Part shown: positions 44,107-52,713 of the stretch, one piece after another
Layout: the number at the start of each line of letters is the position of its first letter
Position numbering within the stretch: position 1 is the stretch's first letter
Origin: Bacillus_BD sp050389805
GTDB taxonomy: Bacteria; Bacillota; Bacilli; Bacillales; Cytobacillaceae
Length of the DNA stretch: 64,000 nt
NCBI RefSeq assembly: GCF_050389805.1
Contig: NZ_CP130945.1
Span: forward strand, 1,178,001 to 1,242,000
Reading direction: 5' to 3'
Position numbers and translations under genes: made by a program
The notes under the pieces: model-generated
Seen by the model: only the letters and a program-made list of their open reading frames with translations
Told to the model about the DNA's origin: nothing
Databases searched by the model: none

Positions 44107-45117
44107 GTGAATAAAAAACGTTGGGCAGCATTGGGAATAGCTGCTGTATTGTTCTTTTTTTCTGCGATAACGAGTATTTTTTCCACATTTGTTAGCAGTA
44201 ATTTTCAAAGTACAATGGATGAGTTGATGAACTCCTCCAATACCCTATTAACTGAGGAAGTAATTGAGGACGGAAATCTATTGAAGAAAATAGCTGTACT
44301 TGATGTAAATGGGACGATTCAAGACACTGGTGAAGCAACATCATTTTTTTCAACAGTGGGCTATAATCATCAAGGCTTCTTAAAGAACCTTAATTACGCA
44401 AAGAACGATCCATCAGTGAAAGGAATTATTATTCGAGTGAACACACCTGGTGGTGGAGTAGTAGAAAGTGCACAAATTCATGATAAAATTGTTGAAATCC
44501 AAAAAGAAGCGAAAAAACCTGTTTACATTTCCATGGGATCGATGGCTGCTTCAGGCGGATATTACATATCGGCACCTGCAGATAAAATATTTGCAAGTCC
44601 TGAAACGTTGACAGGATCCCTAGGTGTGATTATGCAAGGGATCAATTTTGCGGGATTAGCTGAAAAATATGGAGTTAAATTCGAAACGATCAAAAGCGGA
44701 GAATACAAGGATATCATGAGTTCAACAAGAGAAATGACGGAAGAGGAAAGAGCGATCCTACAAAATATGATTGATAATTCGTACGTTGGTTTTGTGAAAG
44801 TGATCTCAGAAGGTCGGGAAATCCCAGAAGATCAAGTTAGAAGGATCGCGGATGGACGGATTTATGACGGTCGCCAAGCAAAAGAATTAAATTTAATTGA
44901 TGAATTTGGTTATTTTGAAGATGTTGTCGATGCGATGAAAAAAGATCATAAGTTAAGTGATGCACAAGTTATTAAATATACGGAGAACTTTGGGTTCGGT
45001 TCCCTGTTTACAATGAAGGCACGACAATTTATTGGACAGGAAGATATTGAGTTAGCTGGAATTATGAATTTGTTAACACAAAGTCATTCACCACGTTTAA
45101 TGTATTTGTATGAATAG
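44107..45117 (+). CDS. sppA: Signal peptide peptidase SppA
   Basis: Membrane-anchored serine protease that degrades leftover signal peptides. 336 residues with one N-terminal membrane helix (about 6-29) and a ClpP-like domain. The catalytic dyad is Ser149 in GSMAASGGYY and Lys201 in SGEYKDIMS, close to the Ser147/Lys199 pair of B. subtilis SppA. GTG start with AGAGGAGG. The 3' end overlaps the untranslated lead of yteJ. Confidence 0.95.
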   Translation: MNKKRWAALGIAAVLFFFSAITSIFSTFVSSNFQSTMDELMNSSNTLLTEEVIEDGNLLKKIAVLDVNGTIQDTGEATSFFSTVGYNHQGFLKNLNYAKNDPSVKGIIIRVNTPGGGVVESAQIHDKIVEIQKEAKKPVYISMGSMAASGGYYISAPADKIFASPETLTGSLGVIMQGINFAGLAEKYGVKFETIKSGEYKDIMSSTREMTEEERAILQNMIDNSYVGFVKVISEGREIPEDQVRRIADGRIYDGRQAKELNLIDEFGYFEDVVDAMKKDHKLSDAQVIKYTENFGFGSLFTMKARQFIGQEDIELAGIMNLLTQSHSPRLMYLYE

Positions 45118-45127
45118 GGGTGGAGAA

Positions 45128-45667
45128 ATGAGTACGGATCAAGTAGATATTGAAAAAGAAAATGAAACCTCGAACATACAGGAAGAAGTTCATTCTATCG
45201 AGGAATCGACGGTTAGCGTCAATCAGGACAATGTAGACCATGTAAAGGATTATAAATATGCAGGCTTTTGGATGCGATTTTGGGCATATTTACTAGATAT
45301 CATTGTAATAGGAAGCATCAATCGAATACTTGTCTATCCGATATTCCGGTTGTTTGATCTCCCGATGGATGAAAATAGCATTTTCACTCCTGTTTCCATT
45401 ATGACAGCCATCATCTTTTATGCCTATTTTGTTTTAATGACGAAATACTTTGGACAAACATTAGGGAAAATGGCTTTCGGACTCAAGGTTATTTCTCTAA
45501 AGGAATCGAAACTTAATTGGTCCACAATTGTGTTTAGGGAATGGATCGGACGTTTTATTTCGGGTACTGTTTTAATTTTGTATATTATCATTGGTTTTTT
45601 ACCGAAAAAACAGGGGATTCATGACTTGTTTGCAGATACTACGGTGATACACGAACGTCCTTCATAA
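45128..45667 (+). CDS. yteJ: RDD-family membrane protein YteJ
   Basis: A 179-residue membrane protein: acidic N-terminal tail (about 1-45), then an RDD domain with three hydrophobic segments starting YKYAGFWMRFWAYLLDIIVIG and including TLGKMAFGLKVI. In B. subtilis YteJ modulates SppA. An ATG at 45110 lies inside sppA; GGTGGAG fits the ATG at 45128 better, leaving 10 bases after the sppA stop. Cotranscribed with sppA. Confidence 0.88.
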   Translation: MSTDQVDIEKENETSNIQEEVHSIEESTVSVNQDNVDHVKDYKYAGFWMRFWAYLLDIIVIGSINRILVYPIFRLFDLPMDENSIFTPVSIMTAIIFYAYFVLMTKYFGQTLGKMAFGLKVISLKESKLNWSTIVFREWIGRFISGTVLILYIIIGFLPKKQGIHDLFADTTVIHERPS

Positions 45668-45671
45668 GAAT

Positions 45672-45710
45672 ATAAGCCCGTCATCAATAAAGATGACGGG
45701 TTTATTTATG
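45672..45710 (+). terminator. Terminator after yteJ
   Basis: Stem aagcccgtcatc / gatgacgggttt with a seven-base loop and T-rich end. Confidence 0.9.
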
Positions 45711-45754
45711 TCATTTTTTGCCAATAATAAAAAGTCGAAAGGTGTGAACAAAAA

Positions 45755-46450
45755 TTGAAATGGATTCTGATCGGACTTATCGTTCTTTTAATATTAATGT
45801 TGGTTATTTTACTTTCAAAACTTAAAATAACAATAATCTTTACACATACTCACGATAATGATTCATTTAAAATAAAGTTTAGAGCTTGGTTTGGACTTTT
45901 TCGGTATACCGTTGATATCCCACTAATAAAAATTGACAATAATTCTCCATCCCTCGTAACGGAGGAAGAAACGAAAGCAGGAAAGGACCAAGAAGTAAAA
46001 AGTGAAAAACGGAGTCAATTTTTTGTAGAAGATTTCCTAGAAGGCTTTAAAGACACAGAAAAATTATTAAAACATATTGTTTCATTACATACTATCATTA
46101 GAAAGTTTTTAAAAAAAGTTTCGATCCAACAATTCGAATGGCATACGGTGTTGGGTACAGGAGAAGCAGCATTAACAGGGATGTTAACAGGTGCAGTGTG
46201 GGCTGTAAAAGGTAGTATTTTAGGCATAATTAGTAATTACTGTTTGCTTAAAGTTAATCCAACTCTTTCCGTACACCCCCATTTTCAATTGCCTATTTCT
46301 CAAACCTCTTTCCGATGTATGCTTCAATTTAGAATCGGGCATGCTATGTTTGCAGGTATCAAATTAATTAAATTTTGGAAAGGTGGAAAACCGCAGTTTC
46401 AATCTAAACTGTTTTCGAGCCTGACCCAAAAAAAGACCAACCTAGTATAG
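45755..46450 (+). CDS. ytfI: DUF2953 protein YtfI
   Basis: A 231-residue protein with an N-terminal membrane helix (about 3-22) and the DUF2953 domain (FRAWFGLFRYTVDIP ... QFEWHTVLGTGEAALTGMLTGAVWAVKG). Function unknown; linked to sporulation in B. subtilis by its partnership with ytfJ. TTG start with GAAAGGTG. It is 18 bases upstream of ytfJ and probably cotranscribed. Confidence 0.85.
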   Translation: MKWILIGLIVLLILMLVILLSKLKITIIFTHTHDNDSFKIKFRAWFGLFRYTVDIPLIKIDNNSPSLVTEEETKAGKDQEVKSEKRSQFFVEDFLEGFKDTEKLLKHIVSLHTIIRKFLKKVSIQQFEWHTVLGTGEAALTGMLTGAVWAVKGSILGIISNYCLLKVNPTLSVHPHFQLPISQTSFRCMLQFRIGHAMFAGIKLIKFWKGGKPQFQSKLFSSLTQKKTNLV

Positions 46451-46468
46451 AAGTGGAGGAAATGAAGA

Positions 46469-46942
46469 ATGTCTGATCATCCAATTCAAGGTTTAATGAC
46501 AACAGCAATGGAAAACTTAAAAGAAATGATTGATGTAAACACCATTATCGGTGATCCCGTTGAAACACCTGATGGCAGTGTGATTTTGACTGTTTCAAAA
46601 GTGGGCTTCGGATTTGCAGCAGGTGGTAGTGAATTCACATTAGACGGCCAATCATCTGGTGCTGATAAAAAGTCTCCATTTGGTGGAGGAAGTGGTGGTG
46701 GTGTGTCAATTACACCTGTTGCCTTTTTGATTGTAAGTTCAAGTGGAGTAAAAATGGTTCATCTTGATGAAAATACACATCTTTATGAAAAAATTCTTGA
46801 TCTTGCTCCACAAGCAGTAGATAAAATTCAGCAAATGTTTGAAAACAAAAATAAAAATGAATCGAATGATTCTAATTCACAGTCAAATGGTCAAGCTAAT
46901 TCAGATGAATATAACGGACCGAAGAAAGAATTAGATATTTAA
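46469..46942 (+). CDS. ytfJ: Sporulation protein YtfJ (GerW family)
   Basis: A 157-residue protein of the GerW family, needed for normal spore germination in B. subtilis. Signature: IQGLMTTAMENLKEMIDVNTIIGDPVETPDG, the glycine-rich stretch GGGSGGGVSITPVAFLIV (about 72-90) and a low-complexity Asn/Ser tail. No membrane segment. Its stop codon overlaps the first bases of element B2. Confidence 0.93.
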   Translation: MSDHPIQGLMTTAMENLKEMIDVNTIIGDPVETPDGSVILTVSKVGFGFAAGGSEFTLDGQSSGADKKSPFGGGSGGGVSITPVAFLIVSSSGVKMVHLDENTHLYEKILDLAPQAVDKIQQMFENKNKNESNDSNSQSNGQANSDEYNGPKKELDI

Positions 46943-47133
46943 CTTCCTTCAGCAGAAGTCTCCTACTTCAATAAGTGGCGAGATGAATACAAGCTTTTAT
47001 TAATTCAGTGGGGGTTCAACCCCCGACTGAAAGAAGTTAAAGCCTTCGGCGGATGTCTCGGATTTTTTAAAGGAAGTTTCTCGAGCAAGCTCGAGAAACT
47101 TCCGGACGCAAATTCGACGGGCCGAATTTGATA
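46941..47133 (+). ncRNA. Family B structured RNA element, copy B2
   Basis: Same layout as B1. Helices: 46941-46952 with 47027-47038 (aacttccttcag / ctgaaagaagtt, one mismatch); a competing local hairpin ttcagtggggg / cccccgactgaa; the hairpin ggaagtttctcgag / ctcgagaaacttcc (about 47072-47101) whose inner arm differs from B1 by a paired G-C to C-G swap; and caaattcg / cgaatttg (about 47109-47130). The element begins at the ytfJ stop and is followed 24 bases later by a terminator, so it may be the 3' end of the ytfIJ transcript. Confidence 0.62.
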
Positions 47134-47156
47134 AACGATGAGAAATTAACTAGATG

Positions 47157-47203
47157 GGTGTCAGTAACCATTACGAGTTTAATGGTTACTGACACCTTTT
47201 TTA
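47157..47203 (+). terminator. Terminator after element B2
   Basis: Seventeen-bp stem (ggtgtcagtaaccatta / taatggttactgacacc) and six T. Strong; related in its outer bases to the one after trmB. Confidence 0.9.
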
Positions 47204-47306
47204 TGATGATTATTCCAATAAAACAACCAAGTCAAATTGATTGCAAATATGGAATTTTAAGGATATAGTTTACAATGTACATATATTGTTTAAGGAGGAA
47301 ATGAAG

Positions 47307-47807
47307 ATGGCGTCAATTACATTTGGTGGAAATCCTGTAACATTAGTAGGAAATGAAGTAAAAGTAGGAGACAAGGCTCCTAATTTTACGGTATTAGCAA
47401 ATGACTTATCACCTGTAACATTAGATGATACAAAAGGAAGCGTGCGCTTAATCAGTGTTGTTCCATCTCTTGATACTGGAGTATGTGATGCTCAAACACG
47501 TCGTTTTAATGAAGAAGCTTCAAAACTTGATAATGTTAATATTTTAACAATCAGTGTAGACCTTCCATTTGCTCAAGGTCGTTGGTGCGGTGCTGCTGGA
47601 GTTGATAAAGTTCAAACTTTGTCCGATCATCGTGACCTTTCTTTTGGTGAAGCGTATGGCGTTGCAATCCAAGAAAATCGTTTATTAGCTCGTGCTGTAT
47701 TTGTTGTAGATTCAAATGATACGGTTACATATGCTGAATACGTAAGTGAAGCAACAAACCATCCGAATTACGAAGCGGCAATTGAAGCAGCTAAACAAGC
47801 GAAATAA
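47307..47807 (+). CDS. tpx: Thiol peroxidase Tpx
   Basis: Atypical two-cysteine peroxiredoxin that reduces peroxides using thioredoxin. 166 residues. The peroxidatic Cys60 is in PSLDTGVCDAQTRRF and the resolving Cys94 in FAQGRWCGAAG, the standard pair. The frame is open from 47241, but AAGGAGG fits the ATG at 47307 (MASITFGG), not the ATG two codons earlier, which is too close. Confidence 0.95.
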   Translation: MASITFGGNPVTLVGNEVKVGDKAPNFTVLANDLSPVTLDDTKGSVRLISVVPSLDTGVCDAQTRRFNEEASKLDNVNILTISVDLPFAQGRWCGAAGVDKVQTLSDHRDLSFGEAYGVAIQENRLLARAVFVVDSNDTVTYAEYVSEATNHPNYEAAIEAAKQAK

Positions 47808-47810
47808 TTA

Positions 47811-48006
47811 GAAAAGCGCAAGCGCCTTGCTCACCCCTGATAAAGAAAACTCTCCGACTGGCAAGCCGATAGGCGAAGTCAGAGGAGTAGTTGCACTTAT
47901 GCCGGTACGGCCAAGCACAAGACGAGCCGGCATGAAGATTGTACTTTAATCTTCTTGACGGATTGGCTTGTGACCAGAGGGGGTAGGCGCTGGAGCTGGA
48001 CATTAA
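47811..48006 (+). repeat. Family A mosaic intergenic repeat, copy A4
   Basis: Begins gaaaagcgcaagcgcc four bases after the tpx stop and ends ggcgctggagctggac. It has the module ctctccgactggcaagcc...agtagttgcacttatgccgg that is shared only with A5, plus agcacaagacgag, the cttcttgacgg arm and cttgtgacc. Same orientation as A1. Confidence 0.8.
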
Positions 48007-48042
48007 TCCTAGTTTCAATAAGTTATAATTACTTAAACCTAA

Positions 48043-48076
48043 AAATAGAAAGCGGATATCCCGCTTTCTATTTATG
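48043..48076. terminator. Bidirectional hairpin before ytxK
   Basis: Palindrome aatagaaagcgg...ccgctttctatt with a five-base centre; probably ends the tpx transcript beyond repeat A4. Confidence 0.7.
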
Positions 48077-48193
48077 TTCATGATTCAATGCTATATCCCC
48101 ATTAAACTCCTTTATGACGATCCACATTTAACTTTTCAACAATACTTACATAAGGTAAAATTGGTAACGAAACAAAATGCAGGAGGAATAAAA

Positions 48194-49177
48194 GTGAAAA
48201 TTACTCCGATTGAGGAATTATTTACAGTTGTCAACGAAACAGCAACATTAATACAAGAAGAAATGAATTGTACTTATTTAGAAGCCCTAGCAGAAACTGG
48301 GGAAAACCTCTTTCAACAATCCGTTATACAAGGTGAATTAAGCGAATTAACCAAGAAAAGGTTAAAAAAATCGTATGAAAGTATACATTTAGGTAAATTT
48401 TCAAAAGAAGAGATTCGTAAATCATTTCAACTTGCGATTTTAAAAGGAATGAAGGAAAGTGTTCAACCGAATCATCAAATGACGCCTGATACGATTGGGA
48501 TGTTAATTGGATACTTATTAAAGAAATTCATCAAGGATAACAATTATCGATTATTAGACCCAGCTGTAGGAACGGGTAATTTATTGACAGCTGCGATTAA
48601 TCAGGAACCTGAAAAAACGGTTGAGGGGATCGGTGTTGAGATTGATGACCTTTTAATTAAATTGGCTTATATCAGTGCCAACTTACAGGAACACCCGATC
48701 CAATTTTTCAATCAAGATAGTTTAGAACCGCTTTTTATTGAACCAGTTGATGCAGTTATTAGTGATTTACCTGTTGGTTACTATCCTAATGATGTAAGAG
48801 CTGCAGATTATGATTTAAAAGTAGATGAAGGTCATACATACGCACATCATCTGTTTATTGAGCAAAGTATCCGTCATGTAAAACCAAGTGGTTATTTATT
48901 TTTTGTCATTCCAAATAGCCTCTTTGAAAGTGAACAATCAAAAAAATTACATGAATATCTAAACAAGAACGTTTATATCCAAGGGGTTATTCAACTCCCA
49001 TTATCCATGTTTAAAAATAAAGATGCAGGTAAAAGTATCTTAATTCTACAAAAAAAATCTGATGATATCAAACCTCCTAAACAAGTTTTATTGGTAAACA
49101 TGCCTTCACTCTCCAATACAGGTGGAGTAGAGAATATTGTGACTAAAATTGATCATTGGATTAAAGAAAATAAGTAA
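48194..49177 (+). CDS. ytxK: YtxK, N6-adenine methyltransferase-like protein
   Basis: A 327-residue class I SAM-dependent methyltransferase resembling the M subunit of type I systems. The SAM site LLDPAVGTGNLLTA is at about 118-131 and the catalytic motif reads SDLPVGYYP, a variant of D/N-P-P-Y/F in which the first Pro position is Leu. There is no restriction or specificity gene nearby, and the gene is conserved before ackA in Bacillus, so it is probably a housekeeping gene of unknown role, not part of an R-M system. The GTG at 48194 with AGGAGG is the start. Confidence 0.85.
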   Translation: MKITPIEELFTVVNETATLIQEEMNCTYLEALAETGENLFQQSVIQGELSELTKKRLKKSYESIHLGKFSKEEIRKSFQLAILKGMKESVQPNHQMTPDTIGMLIGYLLKKFIKDNNYRLLDPAVGTGNLLTAAINQEPEKTVEGIGVEIDDLLIKLAYISANLQEHPIQFFNQDSLEPLFIEPVDAVISDLPVGYYPNDVRAADYDLKVDEGHTYAHHLFIEQSIRHVKPSGYLFFVIPNSLFESEQSKKLHEYLNKNVYIQGVIQLPLSMFKNKDAGKSILILQKKSDDIKPPKQVLLVNMPSLSNTGGVENIVTKIDHWIKENK

Positions 49178-49413
49178 ATTGAATACAATGTATTCGGTAT
49201 GTCAGATTTATTCTGAAATTCTGAATACATTTTCTTTTGTCGAAAAATGTATAATTTTGGGCAAATACCTTGAATAAAAAATCTGACAGTGGTTAAATGA
49301 GAAATTGAGAGATATTAATGAATAAAAACTGGGCAAACTATATGGGTAAGACCTCAACCTTTCATTAATACGGATAAATATTTATAGTATTTATATAAAG
49401 GAGCGTTACAAAA
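49178..49413 (+). promoter_or_regulatory. ackA upstream region
   Basis: 236 bases, AT-rich, with a TTGAAT/TTAAAT pair (17-base spacing) near 49271 and a duplicated attctgaa motif near 49210-49228 (possible CodY-type half boxes). In B. subtilis ackA is activated by CcpA at an upstream cre; I could not find a good cre match here by eye. Confidence 0.35.
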
Positions 49414-50622
49414 ATGGCAAAAATTATTGCAATTAATGCCGGCAGTTCATCTCTAAAGTTCCAATTGTTTGAAATGCCGAGCGAACAAGTTATTACTAAA
49501 GGTTTAATTGAAAGAATTGGATTAGATGAAGCTGTTTTTAATATCACAGTAAATGGGGAAAAGAAATCAGAAACAACTGATATTCCAAGCCATGACGTTG
49601 CTGTTAAGCTTTTATTAAGTAAATTAACAGATCTTGGCATCATTAAGTCATTAGATGAGATTGAAGGGGTTGGTCACCGTGTTGTACATGGTGGTGAAGC
49701 ATTTGCGGATTCTGTTTTAATTACTGATGATGTTCTTCAAAAAATTGAAGAACTTTCTGAACTTGCGCCATTGCATAATCCAGCTAACATAACAGGAATC
49801 AAAGCATTTAAAAATGTATTACCAAACGTTCCAGCAATTGCTGTTTTTGATACAGCTTTCCACCAAACAATGCCAAAAAGCTCTTACGTATACAGCCTTC
49901 CATATGAGTATTATAAAGATTATGGTATTCGTAAGTATGGTTTCCATGGAACTTCACATAAATATGTTTCAGAGCGTGCAGCTGAAATGTTAGGCAGACC
50001 TTTAAGTCAACTTCGTCTAATTTCTTGTCACCTTGGAAACGGTGCAAGTATTACAGCAATTGAAGGTGGAAAATCGATTGATACAACAATGGGCTTTACC
50101 CCGCTTGCTGGATTAACGATGGGTACACGTTCTGGGGATATTGATCCTGCGTTACTTCCTTATATCATGGAAAAAACAAACCAAAGCGCTGACGAAGTAT
50201 TAGATGTGTTAAACAAAAAGAGTGGAATGCTTGCACTTTCTGGATTCTCTAGTGATTTACGTGATATTGAGCAAGCTGCATCAGAAGGAAATGAAAGAGC
50301 AGAGCTTGCTTTATCTGTATTCGCTAGCCATATCCATAAATATATTGGTTCTTATGCAGCACGTATGTATGGTGTTGATGCGATTATTTTCACAGCAGGT
50401 ATAGGTGAAAACAGTGATACGATTCGCGCTCGTGTATTAAATGGACTTGAGTTCATGGGTGTTTATTGGGATCCATCTCTTAACGAACTTCGTGGGGAAG
50501 AACGCTTTATTAGCTACCCACATTCACCAGTTAAAGTAATGGTCATTCCAACAGACGAAGAAGTAATGATCGCAAGAGACGTTGTTCGTTTAAGCAATAA
50601 AGAATCTGTACAATCCAAGTAA
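49414..50622 (+). CDS. ackA: Acetate kinase AckA
   Basis: Converts acetyl phosphate and ADP to acetate and ATP in overflow metabolism. 402 residues. N-terminal IIAINAGSSSLKFQLFEMP, RVVHGGE, the catalytic region KYGFHGTSHKYV, LISCHLGNGASI, TMGFTPLAGLTMGTRSGDIDP and TAGIGENS are all present. AAAGGAG site. Same ytxK-ackA order as in B. subtilis. Confidence 0.97.
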   Translation: MAKIIAINAGSSSLKFQLFEMPSEQVITKGLIERIGLDEAVFNITVNGEKKSETTDIPSHDVAVKLLLSKLTDLGIIKSLDEIEGVGHRVVHGGEAFADSVLITDDVLQKIEELSELAPLHNPANITGIKAFKNVLPNVPAIAVFDTAFHQTMPKSSYVYSLPYEYYKDYGIRKYGFHGTSHKYVSERAAEMLGRPLSQLRLISCHLGNGASITAIEGGKSIDTTMGFTPLAGLTMGTRSGDIDPALLPYIMEKTNQSADEVLDVLNKKSGMLALSGFSSDLRDIEQAASEGNERAELALSVFASHIHKYIGSYAARMYGVDAIIFTAGIGENSDTIRARVLNGLEFMGVYWDPSLNELRGEERFISYPHSPVKVMVIPTDEEVMIARDVVRLSNKESVQSK

Positions 50623-50627
50623 GTTAT

Positions 50628-50662
50628 GAAAAGACAAAGGTTCATTCCTTTGTCTTTTTTCG
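50628..50662 (+). terminator. Terminator after ackA
   Basis: Twelve-bp stem (aaaagacaaagg / cctttgtctttt), six-base loop and T run. Confidence 0.92.
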
Positions 50663-50738
50663 TACAAAGAAATTTCTATTTAGAGTGTGGTATACTGTTA
50701 CAAAATAAGCGATTTATTTTGAATGAAGGGGGATTAGG

Positions 50739-51581
50739 ATGACTTTGACGCCAAGGGAACAAAAAGTGCTACGGGAAATTCGTGATTGGGAAGAACGTTT
50801 ATATGAAGCTGAGGCAAATGATTTTCAACAAATATACGATCGGTATATCGAAAATGCCTTTCAACAATTACCTAATAAGGTGAGGGAACAAATTATTTCT
50901 AATCTTGATAATTGGTTATTTCACCTTCATTCCATGATACAGGGTTCTGAATTACAAATGGATGCTAAAAAAAGAGTGATTGCAAATGGAAGAGTTTTTG
51001 ATGAAGACATACAATCAGTAGAAGATATGAAACGCCTTTCGATCGATCAACTTCAATACATAGCAGATCAACAAATTTCACGGCATCGAATGTATTCTTT
51101 AGCACAAGGTGGTATCTCAGGAACAGGTGGGACGCTTTTATTAGGAGCAGATATCCCTGGAATGGCTGTTATTAATTTAAGAGCGGTCCAGCTTATAGCT
51201 GCCACTTACGGGGTAGAGGTAAACACACCTTTTGAAATGATGACTGCATTAAAAGTGTTCAATGCTGCCATTCATCCTCATCACTTACAAAGTAGAGCTT
51301 GGGAAGAATTAATGAATGAAATCGAGCAAGGGTCTAATTTGTATTTTTACGAGGGTAACGAAGAATTAGCGAATATAACCTGGCTGGATCAGCTATTAAA
51401 GCAATTCTTTAAAGGAATAACGATTGTGCTCTTTCGGAAAAAAAACATTCAAGGAATTCCTTTTGTAAGTATGGCAATAGGAGCTATGACGAACTATCAA
51501 TTTACAAGAAAAGTAACTGACTTTGCACACAAATATTATCAAATGAGATATTTGATTGAGAAAGAAGGTCGAAATCAATGA
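50739..51581 (+). CDS. EcsC-family protein
   Basis: A 280-residue protein with the EcsC domain: a long helical N-terminus (EQKVLREIRDWEERLYEAE), LSIDQLQYIADQQISRHRMYSLAQGGISGTGG, then a hydrophobic glycine-rich stretch (GTLLLGADIPGMAVINLRAVQLIA) that is probably membrane-associated. Function unknown; EcsC-like proteins can be peripheral membrane proteins. Its ATGA overlap with moaB implies cotranscription, but no functional link is evident. Confidence 0.8.
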   Translation: MTLTPREQKVLREIRDWEERLYEAEANDFQQIYDRYIENAFQQLPNKVREQIISNLDNWLFHLHSMIQGSELQMDAKKRVIANGRVFDEDIQSVEDMKRLSIDQLQYIADQQISRHRMYSLAQGGISGTGGTLLLGADIPGMAVINLRAVQLIAATYGVEVNTPFEMMTALKVFNAAIHPHHLQSRAWEELMNEIEQGSNLYFYEGNEELANITWLDQLLKQFFKGITIVLFRKKNIQGIPFVSMAIGAMTNYQFTRKVTDFAHKYYQMRYLIEKEGRNQ

Positions 51582-52090
51582 GTTTACAAGAGCACAAAAA
51601 AACAGCTCTAAAAAGTGTCCGATGTAAAGTGATCACAGTCAGTGATACAAGGGATAAGGATAGTGACAAAAGTGGAATACTAATGATTGAGCTGTTAGAA
51701 AATGCGGGTCATACGATTAGTGATTATGTGATTGTAAAGGATGAAAAGGCCCCCATTAAGGAAGCGGTGTTAAAAGGGTGCTATGATCCTAATATTGATG
51801 CAGTCTTAACAAATGGAGGCACAGGCATTGCCCTTAGAGATGTAACGATTGAAACGGTAAAGTCTTTGTTCGATAAGGAAATTGATGGATTTGGCGAGTT
51901 ATTTAGGATGTTAAGTTATACAGAAGATATCGGTTCATCTGCTATCATGTCCCGAGCTGTCGCAGGGGTAATTGGACATAAGGCAGTATTTTCCACACCT
52001 GGATCATCTGGAGCTGTAAAACTTGCCATGAATAAACTCATTCTTCCAGAACTTGGTCATGTCGTGAAAGAGCTTCAAAAAGATTTATAG
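51578..52090 (+). CDS. moaB: Molybdopterin biosynthesis protein MoaB
   Basis: MoaB/Mog-type protein that adenylates molybdopterin for molybdenum insertion. 170 residues. MPT-binding motifs are TVSDTRD, LTNGGTGIALRDVTIE (about 80-95), and FSTPGSSGAVKLAMN. Translationally coupled to the upstream EcsC gene. No other moa/moe gene is in the window; MoaB is similarly isolated in B. subtilis. Confidence 0.93.
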   Translation: MSLQEHKKTALKSVRCKVITVSDTRDKDSDKSGILMIELLENAGHTISDYVIVKDEKAPIKEAVLKGCYDPNIDAVLTNGGTGIALRDVTIETVKSLFDKEIDGFGELFRMLSYTEDIGSSAIMSRAVAGVIGHKAVFSTPGSSGAVKLAMNKLILPELGHVVKELQKDL

Positions 52091-52091
52091 T

Positions 52092-52127
52092 AAAAAGTAA
52101 CGCATGGAAATTCATGCGTTACTTTTA
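52092..52127. terminator. Terminator after moaB
   Basis: Stem aaaagtaacgcatg / catgcgttactttt with a six-base loop. Confidence 0.88.
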
Positions 52128-52167
52128 GTTCATACGGAGCTGGGCAAGATGATCCCACATTTCTTAT

Positions 52168-52482
52168 TTACATATGCATTTTTTCTGTAACGTCTTGTTT
52201 AGTTCTGAACCAAAGCCATAAATCATTGATTGTGGAAGCAAGGTCTGCAATTTCACTATTTAATTGACAGGAGCGTTCAAAATCAGCTTCGTTATTAAGT
52301 TGTTCTTGTTTTGTATTTATGCATTTTTCTAGATCATGAATTCGATCAGGAATCATCCCTCGAATCCTTTCCCAGTGAAGTAAAATGGATTGTCGAGCGT
52401 CTTCAGGTAAAGAATCCCATTCCTTATCTATGCTAGGAAGTTGTATTCCTAAACGGTCATTATGGTGAAAATACTTTTCCAA
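52168..52482 (-). CDS. Conserved hypothetical, small helical protein
   Basis: A 104-residue acidic, helical, soluble protein (MEKYFHHNDRLGIQLPSIDKEW start, then helices with LPEDARQSILLHWERIRGMIPDRI and a Trp-rich end LWLWFRTKQDV). I do not recognise a named family. It has a GGAGGGAAC site, lies between moaB and argG on the opposite strand, and its composition is like its neighbours', so it is probably real. Confidence 0.7.
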   Translation of the reverse strand: MEKYFHHNDRLGIQLPSIDKEWDSLPEDARQSILLHWERIRGMIPDRIHDLEKCINTKQEQLNNEADFERSCQLNSEIADLASTINDLWLWFRTKQDVTEKMHM

Positions 52483-52651
52483 TTAAATGTTCCCTCCATT
52501 TTATCTTCGTATTTCATATATTTTACTACACAATACCCCTTATCTTCTATATAGACAAACTCAATTAAAGTTTTCTTGAATATTTTTATATAAAATATTT
52601 ATTTTCCTACTTGAATTTTATAAGAAAAGTTGTTAAAGTGTTATTCATAGA

Positions 52652-52691
52652 CATGAATAAAAATATAAAAAGATGTATAAATATTCGTTGA
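52652..52691 (+). promoter_or_regulatory. ARG boxes upstream of argG
   Basis: CATGAATAAAAATATAAA (52652-52669) matches the AhrC/ArgR consensus CATGAATAAAAATKCAAK at 16 of 18 positions. A weaker second copy (atgtataaatattcgttg) follows at 52674-52691. Tandem ARG boxes overlapping the promoter indicate arginine-dependent repression of argGH. Confidence 0.75.
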
Positions 52692-52713
52692 TGATATCAA
52701 GGGGGAAATATAA

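Noticed and set aside
46941..47133. Element B2 considered as the end of an IS200/IS605 insertion sequence
   Set aside because: No tnpA or tnpB fragment is present at either copy and the typical short target tetranucleotide could not be fixed; kept as a structured RNA with open origin.
48194..49177. ytxK considered as the modification subunit of a restriction-modification system
   Set aside because: No specificity or restriction subunit nearby; tpx and ackA flank it as in B. subtilis, so it is a core gene.
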